Of a stretch of DNA of 64,000 bases, positions 52,563 to 61,600 are shown in pieces (the stretch's first letter is position 1; each line of letters opens with the position of its first letter). A model generated the notes under the pieces. It was not told where the DNA came from. It made no database searches and saw only the letters and a program-made list of their open reading frames with translations. Location of the stretch: the NCBI GenBank assembly GCA_964437335.1, contig CAYTGL010000009.1, positions 1-64,000 of the forward strand. Reading direction: 5' to 3'. Made by a program: the position numbers and the translations under genes. The stretch comes from JAITWN01 sp964437335 (GTDB taxonomy: Bacteria > Pseudomonadota > Gammaproteobacteria > SZUA-140).

Positions 52563-52650
52563 ATGGAGGTGCCGATCCCAGCCGCATCAGGGTGGGTTTA
52601 TGATCGCCGCGTCGTGTGTTGCCGGTATGCGGCGATTTTGATCGTATTCG

Positions 52651-52681
52651 ATGTCCAAAATTTTATAGGATTACCGGACAT
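52651..52681. repeat. Short inverted repeat with AT-rich loop before DUF4198 gene 1
   Basis: ATGTCC (52651-52656) pairs with GGACAT (52676-52681) around an AT-rich centre, 40 bp before the DUF4198 start. It could be an operator; no regulator is assigned. Nothing else is evident in the 160-bp gap. Confidence 0.3.
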
Positions 52682-52721
52682 CCCGTTGTCAATTTGATGA
52701 ACATGATCAGGAGGTGACACA

Positions 52722-53456
52722 GTGAAGGTGCGAATCCTTGTGGCAGCAACCGTTTTCTCCGGATATCTTTCCCTGTTTCCATTTGACGTGTTTGCCCATG
52801 ACGTCAGACTGACGCCGATGGGAGATGGATACGTCGTCTTCTTCGGACATAAGAACTTATGGTCGCCCTATAAGCCGGACAAGGTCGGGCAGGTCACCGG
52901 CTACGACGCCGGGGGGAAGGCATTCGAGATCGTTCCCGAGCCCAGGGAGATCATGCTCACGGACCTTCCAGGTATAACAATCGAGGAAAAGGGCGCCTTT
53001 GTCAGGATCGGCGGCGCCGGCATGATGACTCTCCTCCTTAAGGAGGGCTACTGGACGGAGACCTCCGACGGCTGGGCCACCCTGCCCAAGAATCACTTCA
53101 AGGAGTATAAAGAGTCGAGTTACTACGATATGTATAACAAGACCCTCTTCAGGTGGGCGGGTGCTTATGCCAAGCCGGTCGGTCTTTCCTATGAGGTCGT
53201 CCCGCTCGCGGACCCGTGGTCCGCAATAGAGCACCTACCTGTCCAGGTCTTCTATCGCGGCCAGCCGCTGGCCGGTGCGACCGTGGAGATCGACGGAGAC
53301 GCCAACGAATATACGACGGACGCACAGGGAAAGGCGGTCCTTCCGCTGAAGGCGCGCGGCGTGCATTACATCTTCTCACTCCATGGCGAGGAACTCGACG
53401 ATGACCCTCGTACGGATATCAACTATATCTCCAGCAACCTGATCTTTACCCGATGA
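52722..53456 (+). CDS. DUF4198 periplasmic protein, module 1
   Basis: A 244-residue exported protein starting at GTG 52722, preceded by the strong site AGGAGGTGA. The signal peptide (ATVFSGYLSLFPFDVFA) is predicted to be cut before His (FA then HDVRL), leaving His as residue 1. A second His follows in VVFFGHKNLW. DUF4198 traits continue with LPVQVFYRGQPLAGATVEID and TTDAQGKAVLPLKARGVHYI. Family members accompany TonB-dependent receptors and metal transport genes and are proposed metal handlers. It is clearly paralogous to the protein at 57765. Confidence 0.85.
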   Translation: MKVRILVAATVFSGYLSLFPFDVFAHDVRLTPMGDGYVVFFGHKNLWSPYKPDKVGQVTGYDAGGKAFEIVPEPREIMLTDLPGITIEEKGAFVRIGGAGMMTLLLKEGYWTETSDGWATLPKNHFKEYKESSYYDMYNKTLFRWAGAYAKPVGLSYEVVPLADPWSAIEHLPVQVFYRGQPLAGATVEIDGDANEYTTDAQGKAVLPLKARGVHYIFSLHGEELDDDPRTDINYISSNLIFTR

Positions 53457-53535
53457 GGGGCAGGAAGGGCGCGTGATCGGCTGCCGTTCCCTGGGCGCGT
53501 TGCAAGTAGCGGTCTTGAAAGCCGACAGCATAAGA

Positions 53536-53564
53536 TTGACAAACCCCGCTGCGCGTATTATGAA
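53536..53564 (+). promoter_or_regulatory. Sigma-70-like promoter of the second FecI-like sigma gene
   Basis: TTGACA (53536-53541), 17-bp spacer, TATGAA (53559-53564, 4 of 6). A perfect 7-bp inverted repeat, CGTATTA (53554-53560) and TAATACG (53577-53583), overlaps the -10 and could be a repressor site. Confidence 0.5.
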
Positions 53565-53624
53565 TACTGAACTTCGTAATACGATCCAAACCTGTTGGAT
53601 ATCACCAGGATATCTGATTCATCC

Positions 53625-54134
53625 ATGTCCCGTCGTTCCAGTGACTTTGTCGGTTCACTCTTCCAGCAGCATGGTCGCGAGCTGCTGGGTTTCCTGCGTA
53701 CCCGCCTGAAGGCCCAGGAGGTCGAAGACGTCGCGCAACGAACCTACCTCCGGTTGTTGCAGCATCCGAATCCCGACGAGATCCGCGACCCCGAGGCGTA
53801 TCTGTTCAGAACCGCTTCGAATGTGGCCATAGATTACATGCGGGAGCGGCAAGTCCGTATTCGCGACATCGAACCGGATACCGAACTCGACGCAGTCATT
53901 TCTTCGGCTCCCGAGCCGGACGAGATCCTCGAAGGAGAATTGAATCTCAAGCAGTTTCTGACCGTGCTCGATAGCCTTCCGCCCCTGTGTCAGCACGCCT
54001 TCCTGCTCAACCGCGTGGATGGGCTCACTCACGCCCAGATAGCGAAGCGCCTCGGAATTTCAAAGAAAACCGTCGAGCGGTATATCATTAAGGCCTTTCA
54101 GAAATGTCTTGGCGAGCTGGATCGCCAGCCCTAG
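53625..54134 (+). CDS. FecI-like ECF sigma factor (module 2)
   Basis: A 169-residue ECF sigma factor; ATG 53625 is preferred over an upstream TTG at 53595. Region 2 shows HGRELLGFLRTRLKAQEVED, VAQRTYLRLLQ and AYLFRTASNVAIDYMRE; region 4 shows LPPLCQHAFLLNRVDGLTHA and IAKRLGISKKTVERYIIKAF. It is close to the module 1 sigma factor throughout, including the LCxHAFLLN-VDGL block, so the two may read similar promoters. A fecR-like gene and a receptor follow. Confidence 0.9.
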   Translation: MSRRSSDFVGSLFQQHGRELLGFLRTRLKAQEVEDVAQRTYLRLLQHPNPDEIRDPEAYLFRTASNVAIDYMRERQVRIRDIEPDTELDAVISSAPEPDEILEGELNLKQFLTVLDSLPPLCQHAFLLNRVDGLTHAQIAKRLGISKKTVERYIIKAFQKCLGELDRQP

Positions 54135-54139
54135 CCTGG

Positions 54140-54166
54140 TGACAATTTCGTCGCTGCTTGATCGTC
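54140..54166 (+). promoter_or_regulatory. Candidate FecI-type ECF promoter before fecR 2
   Basis: TGACAATTTC starting at 54140 and CGTC at 54163-54166 are 23 bp apart, 58 bp before the fecR start. The 9-mer TCGTCTTTA here is identical to that before receptor 1. Confidence 0.5.
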
Positions 54167-54220
54167 TTTAAGAATATATAAACCCGTTGCGCGGCGTCAT
54201 GAACGCGGAAGCAGGTCATC

Positions 54221-55189
54221 ATGCTTGATCACAAGGCCGATTCAGGATCTTCGACGATCAGGGAACAGGCGGCTTACTGGCTTACGCGCCTGAATTCGGG
54301 CGAGTGCACCGAAGAGGACAGACTGCGGCTCGACGATTGGCTTGGGCAGGATGAACGACATCGTGCCGAGTTCGATCGGGCCCGGAGTCTGTGGCGTCGC
54401 CTGGGGCAATTCCGGGCGGAGGACATTCCGCAGATGGCCGCTGCGCGGGGCCGCGCCGCTTTTCCCGGATCCCTGTTGGCGGCCTCCGTCGCTGTCTTCG
54501 GCGTCGTTGGCCTGCTTGCGATCCTCTGGCTTGCCGGCGGGGGAGAGTCACGCACGATCTATCAGACGGCGAAAGGGGAGCAGTTGAACGTAACGCTTGC
54601 CGACGGATCGGATATGCGCATCAACACCGATACGACGCTCGGCGTCGCGTATACGGAACGGTCCCGAACGATCCATCTTGACCGCGGCGAGGCCTTGTTT
54701 ACCGTTGAGCCCGGCGACGACAGGCCATTCGAAGTTATCGCGGCGGATGGGCAGATTCGCGATCTCGGCACCCGCTTCAGCGTGCATCGCGAGGGCGATC
54801 GTGTCTCGGTCGTCGTGCTCGAGGGTACGGTGACCGTCAAGACCCGGCAGGCCTCATTCCGGCGTCCTGTCCGGGTGGGCGAGCGTATGAGCTACGACGT
54901 CTCGGGTAACATATCCGCCATCGAGAAAGTGGACGCCGAAGCGATGACGGCCTGGACGCGGGGCCGCCTCGTGTTCGACGGCGTGACGCTCACCGAGATG
55001 GCCGGGCAAATCGCGCGTTACCACGACGTCAGGATCGTCATCGACGATCATCGAGTCAGCCAACTCAGGGTCAGCGGCACCTTCAGAACCGATGATCTCG
55101 ATACGATGATCAATACCCTGCAGATCATATTGCCGGTTCGGGTCGAGAGGCCCGGTCCGGGGTATATTCGTCTCGTAGGGGACAGTTAG
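54221..55189 (+). CDS. FecR-like anti-sigma/sigma regulator (module 2)
   Basis: A 322-residue inner-membrane regulator. The N-terminal domain has EQAAYWLTRLNSGECTEEDR and LDDWLGQDERHRAEFDRARS; one membrane segment follows (LLAASVAVFGVVGLLAILWL), then the periplasmic FecR domain (TIYQTAKGEQLNVTLADGSD, NTDTTLGVAYTERSRTIHLD, GTRFSVHREGDRVSVVVLEG) and a C-terminal STN-like part (LRVSGTFRTDDLDTMINTLQ). It should couple the receptor at 55349 to the sigma factor at 53625. Confidence 0.92.
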   Translation: MLDHKADSGSSTIREQAAYWLTRLNSGECTEEDRLRLDDWLGQDERHRAEFDRARSLWRRLGQFRAEDIPQMAAARGRAAFPGSLLAASVAVFGVVGLLAILWLAGGGESRTIYQTAKGEQLNVTLADGSDMRINTDTTLGVAYTERSRTIHLDRGEALFTVEPGDDRPFEVIAADGQIRDLGTRFSVHREGDRVSVVVLEGTVTVKTRQASFRRPVRVGERMSYDVSGNISAIEKVDAEAMTAWTRGRLVFDGVTLTEMAGQIARYHDVRIVIDDHRVSQLRVSGTFRTDDLDTMINTLQIILPVRVERPGPGYIRLVGDS

Positions 55190-55264
55190 ACAAAGTATTT
55201 TCCTCCGAAGTCCGCCTTTCTCCGCGTTCGCGGTGCGGCTACGAACGCCGGTCGAATTTCAGCC

Positions 55265-55291
55265 TGACGATTTCCCTCCCTCCTGTCCGTC
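55265..55291 (+). promoter_or_regulatory. Candidate FecI-type ECF promoter before receptor 2
   Basis: TGACGATTTC starting at 55265 and CGTC at 55288-55291 are 23 bp apart, 61 bp before the receptor start. Same two blocks as at the other three sites of the locus. Confidence 0.5.
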
Positions 55292-55348
55292 CTCGTATTC
55301 AGGGGACCGTTATAAAAAACGGGATAGTCGAACTTCGGGGGACAAGAA

Positions 55349-57715
55349 ATGTGCACATATGCCGCCGTGGTGCGCCGTGCGGCTGGCGCTATTCTGCTGG
55401 TCATGTTTTCAGTTTCAATGGCCGCGGAGGAGCGGACTATCGAGTTCAATATTCCTCCCCAGACTTTGTCATCCGCGATACGTGGGCTTTCGGAGCAGGC
55501 GAATATTCAGGCGTTGTATGCCGAGGAGACCGTTGCGGGAATACGGAGCGGGGGACTTCGCGGGGCGTATACGGTGCGTGAGGCGATGGAAAAGTTACTG
55601 GAAGGTTCAAACCTTTCATTCGATTTTACATCCCCGGCCGTGGTGGTGGTCAGGCGTAACGGTAACGCCGGTGGCGGCGCTTCGATCGCAGGGGATGACC
55701 GGGTGCAATTCGCGGACATTGTCGTCAGGGATACGGTACTCGATGAAAGCTTCACCAGCCGCAGCACGGAGGAGGCGCGCGAGGCGCTGGGCCGGATACC
55801 GGGCGGGGCCACGCTAATCGGCGATCAGACGATGCGCGCCGGGGCAGTATCGAGTGCGCAGGATGCTCTCTCGTTTGCGCCGGGCGTTATCGTGCGGACA
55901 AACCAGGGCGGGCAGGACCAGTCCTCCATCCGCGGGTCCGGTCTTCTGAATCCTGACGCGACGTACGGTGTGCGGTTTTTGCGCGACGGCCTGTCGCTGA
56001 CCAGGGCCAGTGGCAGTGGCGAGCTCCAGGATTTCGACTTCTTCAATGCACGATATGTGGAGGTCTACCGTGGGGGCAGCGGCCTTGCCTATGGCGCACC
56101 CACTCTCGGCGGCGCTATCAATATCGTGACCTATACCGGCTATGACGCCGACCTGCTGCGGGCGCGCGTGGAGGCGGGCAGTTTCAGTTATCTTCGCACG
56201 CAGCTGAGCTCCGGTCAGGTGCTCGGTGGCGGTTGGGACTATTACGCCTCGCTCTCCACGACGAATACGGACGGGTTCCGCGATCATACCAAGGAAGAGA
56301 CCTGGCGAGGCTATGGCAATCTCGGTTATCGCTGGAATGACCGCCACGAGACCCGTCTGTATCTGACGGTTATGGATAGCAATCAGCAGGACGCCGGGGA
56401 GCTCACGCTGGCCCAGATCGATGACGATCCGAGTCAGGCTCAACTCGCGGGGTTCGGGTTTTATAACTACCCGGAATTCAATTCCGGGCTCAATTATCCG
56501 CTGACCCGAATTGATCTCAAGCACAGCATCCGTCTTGGACAGAACGATCGCGTGGATTTCGGAGTTTACTACAACGCCGTGGATTTCGACGCAGTCTTCC
56601 CATTTGGTTATTTCGACTCTGATCATGAAGACCTCGGCTTCAGCGCGCGCGGAGAGCATCACGGCAGCCTCGCTGAGCGGGAGAACCGGCTTATCTGGGG
56701 GATCAACATCGCAAAGGACGATATCTACTATGCGATGTCGGAGGCCTTGCCCGGCGGCCACAAAGGAGATCTGTTCTACACCGAGGATGATGAGGCGCGC
56801 AACGCCGAGGTTTACATACAGGATCAGTGGTCGATCAACAGCACGTTGAGCCTGGTGGTGGGTGCCCAGGCGAATTACGCATACAGGAAATTGCTGGGTC
56901 TCGATGCGGATGGCGCGACGGTCCTGTACGATCCCGAGGAGACGTACCGGGGTTACAGTGCGGTGGCGGGTCTGGTGTGGCAGGGAAATTCCAGCACGCA
57001 ATGGTTCGGCAATGTGAGCCGTGGTTACGAGCCGCCGACCTGGGCGAAATTCTATAACTTTGATACTGAGTCCGCGGTCGATGCGCAGAAGGCGACAACG
57101 CTCGAGTTGGGCACGCGCGGGCGGTCAGAGGGGATTGCCTGGGAACTGGTGTTCTATCACTCCCGGATCAAGGACGAGATCCTGGCGATCGAGACCCCGC
57201 CCGGTTCGGGCAGATTCTCCACCTCCAACGCGGGCGGGGATACGCTCAAGAGCGGTGTTGAGCTCGGCCTGGAGGTCTTGCGGTCACTCGGCGTGTTCAC
57301 ATCCAGCGATCAGATGAGATTCAGGCTCAACCATATCTACAACCATTTCCGCTTCGAGGACGATCCGTCCTTTGGAGCTAATCGGATTGCGGCCGTCCCC
57401 GAGCACATCGGCAAGGCGGAGTTGTTCTATCTCCATCCGTTTGGGTTCTATCTCGGTCCCACGCTGGAGCACACAAGCAATGCGTATGCTGATTTCGCCA
57501 ATACCCTCAAGGTCGATTCCTACACGCTGGTCGGTTTCAAGGCGGGTTACGACGTCGGCAACGGACTGTCGCTTTTCCTGGAAGGCCGCAACCTGACCGA
57601 TGAGCACTATGTGTCGAGCATCTTCATCGTGGCCGATGCGGAAGGCATCGACCAGGAATTGTTCCGGCCCGGACAAACCCGCTCTGTTTTCGCGGGACTG
57701 GAGTACCTGTTCTGA
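55349..57715 (+). CDS. TonB-dependent receptor, FecA-like, with STN signalling domain (module 2)
   Basis: A 788-residue outer-membrane receptor. The signal peptide (AAGAILLVMFSVSMAAEE) is followed by an STN domain (IEFNIPPQTLSSAIRGLSEQ, LRGAYTVREAMEKLLEGSNL), a plug (DALSFAPGVIVRTNQGGQDQ, SSIRGSGLLNPDATYGVRFL, YVEVYRGGSGLAYGAPTLGG) and a long barrel ending in Phe (VFAGLEYLF). The plug is closer to FecA-type receptors than to the siderophore receptor of module 1. Ligand unknown. A DUF4198 gene follows 49 bp downstream and is probably cotranscribed. Confidence 0.92.
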   Translation: MCTYAAVVRRAAGAILLVMFSVSMAAEERTIEFNIPPQTLSSAIRGLSEQANIQALYAEETVAGIRSGGLRGAYTVREAMEKLLEGSNLSFDFTSPAVVVVRRNGNAGGGASIAGDDRVQFADIVVRDTVLDESFTSRSTEEAREALGRIPGGATLIGDQTMRAGAVSSAQDALSFAPGVIVRTNQGGQDQSSIRGSGLLNPDATYGVRFLRDGLSLTRASGSGELQDFDFFNARYVEVYRGGSGLAYGAPTLGGAINIVTYTGYDADLLRARVEAGSFSYLRTQLSSGQVLGGGWDYYASLSTTNTDGFRDHTKEETWRGYGNLGYRWNDRHETRLYLTVMDSNQQDAGELTLAQIDDDPSQAQLAGFGFYNYPEFNSGLNYPLTRIDLKHSIRLGQNDRVDFGVYYNAVDFDAVFPFGYFDSDHEDLGFSARGEHHGSLAERENRLIWGINIAKDDIYYAMSEALPGGHKGDLFYTEDDEARNAEVYIQDQWSINSTLSLVVGAQANYAYRKLLGLDADGATVLYDPEETYRGYSAVAGLVWQGNSSTQWFGNVSRGYEPPTWAKFYNFDTESAVDAQKATTLELGTRGRSEGIAWELVFYHSRIKDEILAIETPPGSGRFSTSNAGGDTLKSGVELGLEVLRSLGVFTSSDQMRFRLNHIYNHFRFEDDPSFGANRIAAVPEHIGKAELFYLHPFGFYLGPTLEHTSNAYADFANTLKVDSYTLVGFKAGYDVGNGLSLFLEGRNLTDEHYVSSIFIVADAEGIDQELFRPGQTRSVFAGLEYLF

Positions 57716-57764
57716 GGTTGAATAAACGGTGGCAAATTCGATTAACGTTCGAGGAGTCCAAGGT

Positions 57765-58499
57765 ATGAAGCGTTATCTGTTTATCCTGATCGCATTCTTC
57801 TCCATGGGAGCCATGGCGCACGATTACTGGCTTATGCCGATGGAAGACGGGAAGACTCATGTACTGGTCTACGGCCATGCCGATCGCTGGGATCGTTATA
57901 ATCCGGAATGGGTCAAGAGCGCGACCGGTTATGATCTCGATGGAAAGGCATTTCCGATCCAGATTGCTCGCCAGGCGCTCACATTCTCGGAGGTTAGAGG
58001 GGGCAAGTCGGCGAATGATTTTGTGACCGTAAGCAGCGAAGGAGCAGGAATCATCGTCATCCTGTTCGACGAGGGCTATTGGACCCAAATCCCGGGGACT
58101 CCCGAGGAGTGGTACGAATTGTCCAGGGTGCATGTCAAGACGTACGGGAAATCCAATTACTACCGGACCGCGAGCAAAACGCTCTTCGTGTGGGGCGCGA
58201 CGTACGACAAACCGGTTGGTGCCGATTTGGAAATTGTTCCGTTGAGCGATCCCTGGAAATCAGGCCTGAAGGAATTACCCATTCAAGTATTCTATAGAGG
58301 CAAGCCTCTGGTGCAGGGCAAGGTGGAGATCGACGGCAACCCGAAGGAGTTCATCACCGACGCCCAGGGCAAGACGAAGATCCCTCTCACCGAACGAGGC
58401 CGCCAGCATATTGTGATCCGGCATACAGTGCCGGTCCAAGGCGATCCGAATGCGGAGGGTGAATCTGTATTGGCCAATCTGGTGTTTACCCGGAAATAG
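57765..58499 (+). CDS. DUF4198 periplasmic protein, module 2
   Basis: A 244-residue exported protein; ATG 57765 follows GAGGAG. The signal peptide (RYLFILIAFFSMGAMA) is predicted to be cut before His (AMA then HDYWL), again leaving an N-terminal His, with a second His in LVYGHADRWDRY. Shared family blocks are LPIQVFYRGKPLVQGKVEID and FITDAQGKTKIPLTERGRQH, which align with the module 1 protein. Metal handling is inferred from genomic context and the exposed His. Confidence 0.85.
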   Translation: MKRYLFILIAFFSMGAMAHDYWLMPMEDGKTHVLVYGHADRWDRYNPEWVKSATGYDLDGKAFPIQIARQALTFSEVRGGKSANDFVTVSSEGAGIIVILFDEGYWTQIPGTPEEWYELSRVHVKTYGKSNYYRTASKTLFVWGATYDKPVGADLEIVPLSDPWKSGLKELPIQVFYRGKPLVQGKVEIDGNPKEFITDAQGKTKIPLTERGRQHIVIRHTVPVQGDPNAEGESVLANLVFTRK

Positions 58500-58563
58500 C
58501 TTCCATGAGGCAGTACAACCATGAGGAGCTCAGCCTGAGTGCATCGACGAAATGGCAATCCAG

Positions 58564-58665
58564 CTAAAAGGCTTCCAGCCAATCCGCAAAGTCGGCGGGT
58601 GACATAATCGGTATATCCTTCCCGGCGTGCCCGATCTCCAGTAATCGGGCATCACCGCTGAGTAG
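58564..58665 (-). pseudogene. C-terminal remnant of a PIN-domain (toxin-type) gene
   Basis: On the minus strand the frame ending at the TAG complement (58564-58566) reads LLSGDARLLEIGHAGKDIPI then MSPADFADWLEAF. SGD-LL and PI-SPA-F--WLE are the C-terminal signature of PIN-family toxins (COG1569 type). About 34 codons remain; the region upstream is the 3' end of lhr, in a different frame, so the N-terminal three quarters and the catalytic acidic residues are lost. No antitoxin gene is present. Confidence 0.65.
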
Positions 58666-58669
58666 CGGT

Positions 58670-61600
58670 TCAGACCCGGACCGTATTCAGCAGCGCGCAG
58701 CGCATTGCCCATTCCGCGTCCGACGCAGGCGCTTCGAAATACCGCACCTCTCCGCTGATCGACACTGCGACCGGGATCCCGTCACGATAGAGCACGCGGT
58801 TGCCGCTCACTGCCGGCACGCGCTCGCCGGGGGTCACGATACCGGTGAGATTCAGCGGGTCTGCGCCGCTCAGGCTCTGCAATGCGCCGTTGCGCTGCTG
58901 TCGCCTGACCTCGCGCAAGGCGCCGACCGCTTCGGGTAGTGCATACTGCTCGCCACTGAAGCCTTCGACGAACCGGCCGCCCCGGATTTCTCCGCGGGCC
59001 TCCATGCGCCGGTAGATCCGGACCAGATCCCGCCATTGCGGCAGGGCATTCTCGCGCGCCAGCAGGCCGCGGAATACCACACCGTAGCGGCGCAGCAAGG
59101 CGAGTGCGCAGTGATCGATCGCCTGCTCATCTGTCTGGCGCCCAGCTTCATCCGGGGCGGTTGCGTGCAACCATGCCCAGCGCCCGGCCTCTTCGATGCC
59201 CCTGGCGCTCATTCGCTGGCGCCGGCGCGCCCCGGCAAAGCCCGGCCGTTTCTGTTGCGGCGTCAGCAGGGCCCGCAGACCGCTGAAGCTGTCCGCGCTG
59301 ACGATGCCGTTGGCGACGAGTTCGGCCAGCGCAGTCTCGATCCGGGTATGCAGCAGTCCGCTGTGGTCCTTCAGATCCTCGAAGAACGCGGCGGGGTGGC
59401 GTTCAAACACCTGCGCCAGTGTGCGTGCATCAGCCGACAGGCTGTCGAGCGCGATGGTCGGCAGTGGCTGCAGCCGGCGCCAGTGTGCCAGGTGGCGTCG
59501 GGCGATGAAGGCGATCGGGGTGCTGCGCACCGATGTCGTGCCGCGGGCCAATGCAGCGCCCGCCGCCGTACTGCCCGGGCTCTTGCGCGCGTTCAGCCGC
59601 AACCACGCGAAGCGTCCCGAGCTGCACAGGTGGTCGAGCTCGTCCGGCTCATAAGCGCGCATCCGCGCCGGGAGAATATGAGACTCCCATGCCGCGGCCG
59701 GGACGGAGTAGCCTTCGAGTTGCGCGAGTATCACGGCCAGCGCCTCGCTGTCTTCACAGGGATCCTCGAGATGTTGCCAGCGGAACAGGAAGCGCATGAA
59801 ATCGGCCGGGGCGACCGGCTCGATCTCGTTGCGCAGGCGTTTCAGCGTATATCGATGGATGCGCGCGAGCAGGCGGCGTTCGCACCATTCGATTTCGGCA
59901 GTTGCTTCCGTGAACTGCCCCCGGATCACGAAGCCCTCGGTTTCCAGGCGTATCAACGCGGCATCGAGGGTAGTGATTGCAATACCTGTCTGTTCCGCGA
60001 GCAGCGCGGCGGTCACCGGGCCGAGCGCTTCGAGCCGGCTGCGCAGCAACGCATCCAGTGCCATGTCATGATCGGGGCCTGGCAGGCCGTCGGCCTGCAT
60101 CAGAGCGGGAACAGGCAGCATCGAGGCCTCGGGAAACAGCGCGCGCATCTCGTACAGTCGCTCGACGGCGACATGGAAGACACGCCCGGCCGCGGTTTGC
60201 AGGCGCGTCACCCGATGCTCATCGAGTAGGACTTCGAACAACGGTTCCCAGGCACAGGCGCCGCCGCGGGCGAGCTCGGGTGCGGTCAGAAAGCCGGTCA
60301 GCACCAGCGCATCGTGCAGTTCATCCGGTGTCGCGGCCTCGGGCCATGCCTCGGCGCGAACCCTCGCGATCGCCTCCGGATCGAGCCGACCGAGATCGGC
60401 CGCGCTTTCGGGATCGAGATAGCGGCGCTGCTGGACCGCAAGCGTGCGGCGTTCCTCGGCCGGCGCGTCATCGAGAAACGCATAGGGGCGGGCATTCAGG
60501 ATCTCGCAGGCGAGCGGCGACGGCGCGGTGAGGTCGCGCGCGATGATGGTGATCGCGCCGGATTCGATGCCTTGCAGCACGCTCTCGAGCCCGGCGATAT
60601 CCATGACCTCATGCAGGCAGTCGGCCAGCGTCTGCCGCACCAGCGGATGATCCGGGATCTCGCGTTCGCCGCGGATATTTTCGAGGCACGCGAGCTGGTC
60701 CGGAAAGATCAGTGCGACGAGATCCTCGGCATCGGCGCGCTGGAACGGCGCCGGGACGCGACGGCCGTTGCGGTTGCGCGGCACCGCGAGTGCGATATTG
60801 GTGATCCAGCGCCAGCGGGTCGTAAACATCGGCGCATCGAGCAGGGCCTGGATCAGCAGGCCGCGCACGGTGTCGGAACGCAGGTAGCCGGCGACCTCGG
60901 CGAGCGGAAAGCTGTGGGTCGGGCCGAGCGACAGCACGATATTGTTTTCGGTCGCGGCTGCCTGCAGCTCGAAGTTGAACTTGCGACAGAAGCGCTTGCG
61001 CAAGGCGAGGCCCCAGGCGCGGTTGATGCGCGCCCCGAACGGCGCGTGGATGACCAGGTGCATGTCTCCGGTCTCGTCAAAGAAGCGCTCGAAGATCACC
61101 GTCTGCTGTGTCGGGATCACCCCGAGGGCCGCCCGCGCCGCGCCGAGATAGTCGGCCGCCTGCGCCGCCGCAGCCGGGTCAAGTGCATGCTCATGCGCCA
61201 GCAGTTGCCATGCAGCAGCGGCGCCCTGTGCAAGCGCGGCATCGAGCGCCCGATGCAGTTCTGCGACGGCCAGCGAGAGTTCGTCGCTGCGTCCCGGCGC
61301 CTCGCCGAACCAGAACGGGATGTTCGGCGGCTGGCCTTTCGCGTCCTCGACATGGACATTGCCCTGTTCGATCTTCAGCATCCGGTAGGAGGTATTGCCG
61401 AGCTGGAAGATATCGCCCGGCAGGCTCTCGAATGCGAAATCCTCGTTCAGCGTGCCGATGCGAAAGCCCTGCGGGTGCAGCACCACGTCGTAGTCGAACT
61501 GGTCCGGGATCGCACCGGCATTGGTCACCGCGACCAGCCGCGCGCCGCGACGCGCGCGCAGACGCCGGTTGACCACATCGTGATGCAGCCATGCGCCGCG

